DNA of 64,000 bases from the NCBI GenBank assembly GCA_007922305.1, contig ML677358.1, positions 17,161,327 through 17,225,326 on the forward strand, given 5' to 3'. This document shows, piece by piece, positions 56,588 through 64,000 of this stretch (positions are counted from its first letter, which is position 1; each line of letters starts with the position of its first letter). The DNA is from Dermatemys mawii (taxonomy: Eukaryota; Chordata; Testudines; Dermatemydidae). Position numbers and translations under genes: made by a program. Under the pieces are notes generated by a model. That model saw nothing but the letters and a program-made list of their open reading frames with translations, was not told the origin of the DNA and ran no database searches.

Positions 56588-58399
56588 CTGCTTTTGTACC
56601 AGTCCCAGGATAAAATAGATTCCAATAGGTATTTAATTCATTCTTTTTTGTAACATGTAAGTTTAGTAGGCAGGGAACAGTTTGTGGTGGGGATAATGCA
56701 GGCTATAAATCCTGAAGCCTGAAAGTGGAACTGTTTTGTAGGGGGTTGTAAAACCTATGCTCAGGTATAAGGAGATAAGTTTTAATCACGCCGTGAAATG
56801 AAATGCACATATACACCAATATCCAAATTGTGTCACAGTGATAGATGGGGTAAGACACAGAGCCGCAAAACCCAGCAGAAGTCTGTGTTTCAGTGGGCAC
56901 AGTACTTTCAAATTTTTTACTTTTGCTCCCAAGCATTTCAGCCCCATATATATGTGTGTGACTCAGAGTGAATGAATCAGTCCCCAAGGAAAGAGTTCAG
57001 TCCTATTAGATATCCGTGTAGAATCAGTTCTGTTACCCAACTGCCCAAGATGGGTCTGGTCCAGAAACACACAGTTTTGGAGTCCTTCCCTCTCTCCCCC
57101 ACACTCTTTTTCTCCTGATCTATGAATGGGTAGGGCCAGTGAGTCATGTTTCATGTGCTGAGTGCTGTGTAATAACATGACAGGATTCCATTCTTATTAA
57201 ATTAAACTGGCTCACTATTAAATCAGTTACGTATGGAACTGCTCAAACTCTAGTTTAGCCCCTCTCCCCCCCTTGTCATATGCGTGAAGCACAGAATGCC
57301 TGGTGTCTTTTCCAGACATTTCCCTCCTGCAGCCCATGATCTTCCCTCCAAGTCCCATGAAGGTTGCTATAAGTCAGGAAGTGTTTTAGAGATGAAGGAG
57401 GTTTGAAGTCCTGCCTGGATCTTTCTCCTCTGATGTACCTGTTCCAGTTCTCTCCGCTGAATACAGAATGATAATGACATATCTGGAATCCCCCAAAGAA
57501 CGGCGTGTTTCTGTTGTAAAGAAAAGACTCTTTGTTGAAGGAGGAGATTTGTCATCTGCAGCAAAGGAAGAAGTGCTGCTGAATGGGGAGGAGGAGGTGT
57601 TTTGGCCTTTGGCTGGTAGGCAGTGAATGAGGATATCGATTTGAACAAGGCTGGCCCCTGAGAACGACATTGCATTTTAACACTGCAGAGGAATAATCAG
57701 AGCTTCCCTGAGGGAGAACTTAATCCTTCTGCCTGCAAGCTCTTTTGATAGGTGTTGGTGTCCCCAAGCTGGGACAGACCAGCTCTCTGACTTCCACGGT
57801 GAACTGCTAGACTGGAGCTGGTGAGAAGCCCCTGTGGGAGAGGATAGCTGAACCTGATGGAGATGAGGCATTAAAGCAGCTGGCTTGGCTGTCCCTGCTG
57901 GCTTGGTAGGGACCTGGCAGATTCATGTGGATGGGTTGCTGAGGGAAGTGATGGCTCTGCCTGGTGTTGTGTCCTTATGCTGGAACAGAGCACCAGGTGA
58001 AGCCAAGGAGACAGCACTAAAAACAGACAAGGAACAAACACATGGTGGGTCCAGGCTCCTGCAGCCACTGTACTTTCAAGGACTCTGCACTGCTGCCTTG
58101 CAGAGCATTACAAGCTCTGTGAGTCTGAGGGCGGAGCTGCATCTGAGTTGCCCCTCATGGGGAGTCCTTCTTTTCAGAAAACCCCGCTAAGGACCCCTGC
58201 CTTGAGGAAGTTTAGGGTCAATTTTAATTTTTAAATCATGAATGGAGTAAAATTCTCCAGCGAGTGGCTGCAGATAGGCAAAAGCCTTACTCTCCCCCTG
58301 CTCTAGCATGAGGGGGCGAGGGTCATTCTAGGGAGACAAAACAATTCAGGTAGGATGTTAGCCATAGCACCTGACGGGTCCGAACTACCTGCAGTGAGG
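56588..58399. other. unassigned intron
   Basis: Frames of 94-102 codons on both strands (57367-57675, 57885-58190) overlap in several phases and carry no recognised motif. Composition is more GC-rich from 57400. Confidence 0.4.
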
Positions 58400-58985
58400 A
58401 GGGACATCCCTTTGGCACGCTGCCAGCCAGTTCTTCTTCAGGTGCTTACTCGTGTAGGTTCCATTCTAGGGGTGCGCGTGCCCAGGTACGCTGTTGTCTG
58501 AATTTTTTTTGCCTTAGCGGTATCCGCAGGGCTGGCTCTGGGGCCCTCTGGAGTCCCATGCTCATGCGCTGGTGCATGAGGCACTGCCGGACCTACGCCC
58601 TCTCTGTTCTTTCTTACCACCCTTTGGTCGGAGTGCCTTCCTCTTGCTTTGCAAGTATGATAGGGGTTCTATTGCCTACTGGTGATTCTCTTGCATATAG
58701 TAGATAGTTAGTTAGTCATTAAGTGTTGAGTGTTAGAAGTTGTTAGTTTGTTAGAGTCCCAGCAGGGACTTTGTCCCAGGGCAGGCCATGCCCCGCGTCC
58801 CTGGGCTTCAAACTGTGCTATACTTGTGGTAAGCCTATGTCAGCGAGCCTCACAGCAGTTGCCTGAAGTTTTGGGGGAGTTGCACGCAAAAGAATGAAAA
58901 ATCTGCAAGAATTTCAGGCCAAGGACCCAGAAGGAGAGGGACATTCGCCTAAGAGCCCTCCTCATGTAGGCCACACTTTACCTGG
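58400..58985 (+). mobile_element. retroelement 5' region with gag-like fragment
   Basis: The upstream part contains CGTGTAGGTTCCATTCTAGG, GGGTGCGCGTGCCC and TTTGCCTTAGCGGTATCCGC, motifs of a dispersed turtle element. The coding part reads GFKLCYTCGKPMSASLTAVA (a Cys pair), then in another frame CKNFRPRTQKERDIRLRALL M, comparable to the Cys-containing gag-like protein of DIRS/LTR-type elements. Frames are broken and no polymerase is present. Class assignment is tentative. Confidence 0.45.
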
Positions 58986-60770
58986 TGTCCTCTTCCACCC
59001 CCCAGCTCTCTCAGTGAGTTGAGCTCCACAGGGAAGTCCTTGCAATACGAGTGCTCATTATATCCAGTAGATGTGCTCATTGCACAGCAAACCTTCTGCT
59101 GGGGAAACCTCAGGGATGCAGTGAACACTGATAATGGACAGTGAGGAAGGGAGGAAGAAAGGGCAGGGGGTGGGGGAGGGACCCTTCCCAAAGCAGAGCT
59201 GTTCTTATGGAGATAACAATCTACTCCATTTATGCCAAGTCAAGTGAAATACCTTTTGCACCTCTTTAATCCCACCCTACCTTTTCCACCATTCACGGCT
59301 TTCGGAGGCATTCTTCTCAGCACTGCTCTTTATAAAATCAAAGCTTTAACTGCTGGACATTTGAACACCAGGGCTATTGAATGAAGAGTGCCTAACTCAT
59401 GTAATTTGGTATTTTGTAAGGTAAAAAGTTTGAAGGTTTAAAACAGAAACAAAGTATCTGCACTTCTCTTTTTGCAGACTGATTTAAGCAGCAGTTCCAT
59501 GTTCACACACGGAGCCTGTTCTCTATTGGCTTGCATCTGGGGAAGTTATTCACGCCTGTTCATAAGATTTGACACCTGATTTGCACAGCAGTGAATGGCC
59601 CTCCTCCTTTGCACCAGACACAAAGCAAAGGATAATCAGACCCGGGGTGTCCAGTGAGCACGTATTCTGATGCCTGTGCAGAGCCACGTGATGTCAGTGG
59701 GATCTGCAAAGATTCATTCTTTTACAATGGACCTTGCTGTTAACTACCTTTAATGTATACACACATAGCTACATACATATATGCTTAGTAGTTAGATGCT
59801 AGGGACCTGTGTTTTGACAATTACTGTAATGAATTTAGACTATCTTTAAATAGTGTTTTGTTGTATACATTTTCAAATATAATCATAAAAGATCTACTTG
59901 TTTAAGCACACAAGGAAACAGGTTCCTAATTTAAAAAAACATGAGGCCAGGTAGGCTCATAGAAAGAGGAATGAAAAACTATTGGCCACCTTCCACAAGG
60001 CTAGAATCAGATACCTTTTATTGCAAATAATGTAAGTTTAAAACATTTCCCATAGGGCCCATCTGCAGAGACTCTTGGATAACAGCAAGGGAGCTAAATA
60101 GAGGTGATAAGAGAGTAATGGCCAATAAGCTACATTAAATGCCAAATGCCAACCTGCACTACTGCTCATAAAGCTAATCAAGATTGGCTCACTGCTTGCT
60201 TAGTCTCCCCCTGTTCTTCCATTTGTTATAGCCGCAGTCCGTTATTTCATCCTATTTGTAGATTGTAAGGTCTTTGGCTAGGGGCTATAGTAGGGTTTGT
60301 GTACAGTGTCTAGTGGCCCTGATCCTTGATTGAGGCCTCTAGACACTATCACAACACCTGTGTTTGTTCCGAAGTCATCTTGCAAGATGACAGTTCCTGC
60401 AAAGTGCAGACCCTATAAAATCATTTACAAGGAAACTAGTTTGTAACTTCCAACTTCTGCTGGTCCTTCAAATCAGTACCACAGGGGTAAAGCCAGTGTC
60501 TCCTTCCAAGCGGACGTGTGCCAGCATCTCTCATCCACATGGATAGGAGAACCCAAAATATAGTGAGATTATGTTCCCTGGCCACGTTAATGCTCGATCT
60601 GCACCCTGCCTCCATTTCCCCCTGGCACAGGAGGGTGTGACGTTGTCACATGCAACAAGCAGAGAGAGAGTTGCAAGTGTCACATGGAGATCTTTGCAAG
60701 TCCAGGCTGACCTGATTTCTGCAAATCCATACCTGCCATGTTACATCCTGTATTCACCTTCTGGGAAATG
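58986..60770. other. unassigned intron
   Basis: Nothing recognised. Confidence 0.4.
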
Positions 60771-60930
60771 GAACATAGGAAGTGCCAGACTGCATCAGAC
60801 CAGAGGTCCACCTAGTCCCATAACCTATCTCCAACAGCGACAAGAATCCTGCTCTAGGAAATTGAAGTAATCTGCCTGTACAAAAGATTCTTGCTAACCC
60901 CTGTCAGTCAGAGATTTACCCTAATCATAG
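60771..60930 (-). mobile_element. CR1 LINE 3'-end fragment
   Basis: GAACATAGGAAGTGCCAGAC, TGCATCAGACCAGAGGTCCA, CCTAGTCCCATAACC and TCTCCAACAGCGACAAGAAT match the 3' untranslated part of a CR1 subfamily read in reverse, like that at 39165 but another subfamily. Confidence 0.7.
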
Positions 60931-61917
60931 CTCACAGAAACTCCCCATTCTCCTTCCTGTGTCACTCAAGGATTTATAGGATTTGGAGTCTTTAATACCA
61001 GCTTCTGATATCTCTTAAAGTTAAACATTGCAGAGGAACAAGCCAATGCATCTCTTATGTCTTTTGTTTAACTACATGAAGTCTCATTTAAAGCTGAAAA
61101 TGTATATTTAAATATTGGAAGTGGATTGTTAACAACTTAAAGAGGTTAAGTGTTGCTGCTGTATACAGTATAAAGGCTGAGCAGTAGTAGTACTAGCTTG
61201 ATTTCTTTATTAAAAGACCATAAGAAAAAATGAGCTTTGTAAAGTTGGTTGTAGAGTTATTTTAATACAATTGGTCCCCCTGGTGTGTGAAGTACCTGCC
61301 ACATTTTAATTACATGAAAACAGTAGAGTAATAACACAGCAGTGAAGATGGATTAGAGTTAGGAAAGCTCATCTCAGTTAATAGGCAGGCTTCTCTTCCT
61401 AATGGTTTAAAGTAATAGGGTTTGTTTTAATTATTTTTTCATTAAAAATTTCTTCTGACTAAAATGTGATCATACCGTCTGGGCTCCCTTGTCACTGGTT
61501 TCTCTGGGGTCTCCCTAGAGGTAAGAAGATATTTTGCTCTGCCGGCATTAGAAGCAAAAATACTCAGCCTCACGGCTTAAAGTTCTCCCTCTATATTTTA
61601 CAGCTACTGTAATCAATCAGCTAAAAGTGGTTAGGTTTGGAATTAGATTTAAAGTTGCATCAGCCTTATTGCTGCAGGGGCCACGTTTCTCCCTCTCTCA
61701 CCAAAATTGTATATTTCCCCCTCTTAATTCATTTTGTTCTTTTTATAAGATGAGTAATACATTTTTTTGAGATTTTTCTACTTGACTCAGGCACTTTGTA
61801 TTTTTCACCTTGTTTCAAGTTCACTTCTCTCCAAGTTTTGCTGCTTCTCTAGCTGTAAAGGCCCTACTATTCTAAGGCTCCAACCACGACTACAATGCAG
61901 TGTATGGTTCCCTAGTG
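60931..61917. other. unassigned AT-rich intron
   Basis: Nothing recognised. Confidence 0.4.
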
Positions 61918-62177
61918 CAGTGGTTTTCAAACTGTTGGTTGGGACCCCATTTTAATGAGGTCACCAGAGCCAGCATTAGACTTGCTGGGACCAGGACTGA
62001 AGCTGAAGCCTGAGCTCCACCCCCACCCTCGGGTGGCAGTGCCCGGGCTGTGACCCCTTCTTCCCCCACCCAGGGCAGTGGGGCTCAGTGTCCACCCTCC
62101 TCCCAGGGTCATGTAGTAACTTGTTATCAGAAGTGGGGGGGGGGGGGGTGCGGTGCAGTGACATTTGAGAGCCCCTG
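61918..62177. mobile_element. hAT non-autonomous element with 7/8 TSD
   Basis: Starts CAGTGGTTTTCAAACTGT, ends ACATTTGAGAGCCCCTG. Flanks CCCTAGTG and CTCTAGTG match at seven of eight bases. It shares GAGCCAGCATTAGACTTGCT with the element at 18333-18686 and contains a G homopolymer at about 62135-62148. Confidence 0.85.
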
Positions 62178-62204
62178 CTCTAGTGCTGTACAGCAATAGA
62201 GTCC

Positions 62205-62261
62205 ATGGCTGAAAGCCTGACCCCATTGAAGTCAATGAGCGTTTTGTTAGGGTTTCGCCCC
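62205..62261. mobile_element. palindromic element fragment with CCATTGAAGTCAATG core
   Basis: AAAGCCTGACCCCATTGAAGT and CAATGAGCGTTTTG carry the undecayed core of the GGGCCTGATC family, cut by the LTR that begins at 62262. Confidence 0.45.
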
Positions 62262-62919
62262 TGTAGTGATGCGACGACTCACTGGCGAAGGACCTCCAGC
62301 TCAGAGCGCCCTCTGCAGGCTGGTGAAACCCCCGTGTCCATCCCAGACCCCAGTGCCCCTTTACCTGGGGTGCTGCCCCCTGGCAATACCCCCACACTCT
62401 GGGTCTCCCCTATCAGAGAACCCCTAGCCCCCTAATCCCAACTTGCCTCAGTGGCTACTGCCAGTCATCATCTAGCCCCTCTCACTGGGACAGACTGCAG
62501 TCTGTAAAGGCCACTCATCATTGGCAAGGGGGGTAGGACCTGCTGTCTCTGCCTAGCCCCGGGCTGCACCTTTGCACCTCCAGTACCTATTTTAGGCCTT
62601 GCTCAAAGCCTGCAGCCTGGGGGGATCGCCAGGCTGGAACTCCCCAGCTCCTCTTGCCTTCCCCCAGCTCTGCTCTACCCTAGGTACCCTAAGCTCCCAG
62701 GCAGCCAGGTCCTTCTCTCTCCACAGCCAGAGACACACTCTGCTCTGCTCTGCTCTGCTCCTAGTCTACAGCCCTTTTATAAGGGCCGGCTGGGCCCTAA
62801 TTGGGCTGGCCACAGCTGCTTCCCCAACCAGACTAGGTTTGCTCCTTTCCCCCAGCCACAGCCCTCTCCAGGGCTGTTTTAACCCTTTAAGGCCGGGGCT
62901 GGGTGACCGCCCCGCTACA
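62262..62919 (-). mobile_element. solo LTR, 658 bp, antisense to SGCD
   Basis: Plus-strand reading starts TGTAGTGATGCGACG and ends CCGCCCCGCTACA; on the minus strand it is TGTAGCGGGGCGG...CACTACA, with TG...CA ends. A TATAAAA box on the minus strand lies at about 62774-62782, some 140 bp from the 5' end, followed by four GCAGA-type pentamers (62738-62760). GC-rich. Target duplication not found. Overlapping frames on both strands are composition artefacts. Confidence 0.7.
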
Positions 62920-63199
62920 ATCCCGTGGGTTTTTCCTCTGAATTCTGCACACCAACTTTTCATTTACTCTCTGGTAGAATGAGAAATGATTTTTTCCCTG
63001 TTATCAGAGATCAAATCTTCTTGTTGTATCCTGTATGAAAAAGAGGCTCACCCCTAAACTCTTTTTAAAGGTAAATACAATATTTGTTAGCCACTAATCA
63101 TTTTTGGTATCTGGCGTAGTAGGTGATTTTAATGCACATTTTTGTTAGTAGCTCAACCTTTTCATTACAAATGTTTCTGCCATCCCCTGGGGATTAGAC
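62920..63199. other. unassigned intron
   Basis: May include more of the CR1 fragment that follows, but no motif is clear. Confidence 0.4.
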
Positions 63200-63600
63200 C
63201 ATCCACTTGTGGTGAGCCGCTGCTCTTCAATTCATCAGTTTCTTTTGGCACCTCAATCTCTGACATTGTCTCATCTTTATTACCAAAAAAAGGCCATCTT
63301 CTGGAATTCGCCTCTCTCCGACTTCCTCTCCTGTAAAGATTACTGCAAAGAAAGCATTTAGTTTGTCAGCAGTGTCCTTATTGTCCTCAATTGTTCCCTT
63401 TATCCCTAATGGTCCAGTGGACCTATTGATCCTCTCACAGCCTTCTTACTTCCAATATACTTAGAAAATTACTTCTTGTTTGTTTTCCTGCCTTTGGCTG
63501 TTTGCTCTTCAAATCTCCTGTTAGGGCTCCTAATTTCTGTCTTACACTTCATCTGCCATAGTTTATGCTCTTTTTATTGCTTTTGTGGGCTAAATTGCCA
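63200..63600 (-). mobile_element. CR1 LINE ORF2 fragment between EN and RT
   Basis: Minus-strand translation shows HKLWQMKCKTEIRSPNRRFE then EQTAKGRKTNKK, a stop, FSKYIGSKKAVRGSIGPL and DNKDTADKLNAFFAVIFT. This is the linker before the reverse transcriptase in CR1/L3-type LINEs (F-YI-SKK-...-A--LN-FF--VFT). Stops and a frame change mark it as dead. The rest of the element is not in view. Confidence 0.75.
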
Positions 63601-64000
63601 TCCTCTCAAGAGTACCTCATTGATTTGAATAGCTACTTGAACCTTGCTACTAGACTGAATTCTGTTTTATCTTTAAATGTGCCAGAGATGGGGTTTTCGA
63701 TTGATTGTTATTTGTGTTTGTTAATTTAAGATGATTTCTTTATTTTACCCTCACTAACGATTACATCAAAAGCCAAGTCCCCTTCAGTCCATACTCCTCT
63801 ATGCTGTTTGTCAATGCCTCTTTCTCATTCTGTCTAGAGCTTTTCTGGACTTTATACCTGTAGGCCGCCGATTTAATGATGTAGGTACAACTTTATGAGT
63901 GGATGGTCTTAAATCTGTACAAGAGCTTCTTAAATCATTTTAGCTTAAATCGATTACAGATTTAAACTAGGTTCCTACTCAGAGAATTCCCTTTGTGAGG
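63601..64000. other. unassigned intron
   Basis: Nothing recognised. Confidence 0.4.

Larger units (their letters stand above)
54559..64000 (+). other. SGCD: SGCD intron after first coding exon (inferred)
   Basis: The next sarcoglycan exon would start with an Asp-Gly-Met-Gly-type codon series in phase 0; no such sequence behind an acceptor was seen, so the intron continues to the window end. Content is unique AT-rich DNA and repeats listed separately. Confidence 0.8.

Noticed and set aside
61927..62397. 156-codon minus-strand frame
   Set aside because: It crosses the boundary between a hAT element and a solo LTR, so it cannot be one gene.
1..64000. Most 60-157 codon open frames as genes
   Set aside because: They overlap in several phases, lack splice context or family motifs, and often coincide with GC-rich, C/T-rich or repeat DNA in a vertebrate intron.
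1..64000. CRISPR arrays, operons, phage or bacterial contamination
   Set aside because: No regularly spaced repeats, no dense coding and no bacterial gene; vertebrate repeats run throughout the window.
54559..64000. Second SGCD coding exon downstream
   Set aside because: No phase-0 acceptor followed by the expected Asp-Gly-Met-Gly codons was found.

Overview
This window is vertebrate nuclear DNA from a sauropsid, most likely a turtle. It is nearly all intron of one large gene. The only coding sequence I can defend is the first coding exon of delta-sarcoglycan (SGCD) on the + strand, at 54373-54558, with a clean splice acceptor and donor. It encodes the cytoplasmic N-terminus, the single transmembrane segment and the first few extracellular residues of this dystrophin-complex membrane protein. 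No other sarcoglycan exon is visible, so I read roughly 54 kb upstream and 9.4 kb downstream as SGCD introns, consistent with the very large introns of this gene in other vertebrates.

The turtle call rests on the repeats: CR1-type LINEs in several states of decay, tRNA-derived SINEs of the turtle Pol III type, many short palindromic DNA elements, abundant non-autonomous hAT elements with the CAGnGGTTCTCAAACT end, solo LTRs, and a Penelope-like retroelement. No bacterial, viral-genome, CRISPR, rRNA or free tRNA feature was seen. Most of the open reading frames longer than 60 codons are chance frames in intron.

Layout. 0-6.6 kb: mostly unassigned AT-rich intron with one hAT-like element. 6.7-9.3 kb: tandem degenerate repeat, a CR1 end split by a hAT element, and a head-to-head Penelope-like fragment with a 10-N gap at its centre. 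12-19 kb: hAT elements (two with perfect 8-bp duplications), a solo LTR carrying a nested hAT, palindromic elements, a SINE and a GC-rich hAT. 22.4 kb: CR1 3' end. 25-30.4 kb: three SINEs, one split by a palindromic element, several terminal-inverted-repeat elements and a 660-bp solo LTR. 32-37 kb: hAT and palindromic elements. 38.6-41.3 kb: a possible LTR and a CR1 that keeps its 5' region, ORF1 esterase and 3' end but has lost almost all of ORF2. 48.2-49 kb: a second type of LINE apparently lying inside a CR1. 51.7 kb: second copy of an unnamed ~300-bp repeat. 54.4 kb: SGCD exon. 56-64 kb: two solo LTRs, a gag-like retroelement piece, a hAT element and CR1 fragments.

I did not find a new gene system. 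The observations most worth following are the Penelope hairpin with its unresolved centre, the TAA-flanked palindromic elements (one interrupts a SINE and so gives a natural empty-site test), the CR1 with an in-frame ORF2 deletion, and an SGCD start codon that sits exactly on the splice acceptor.
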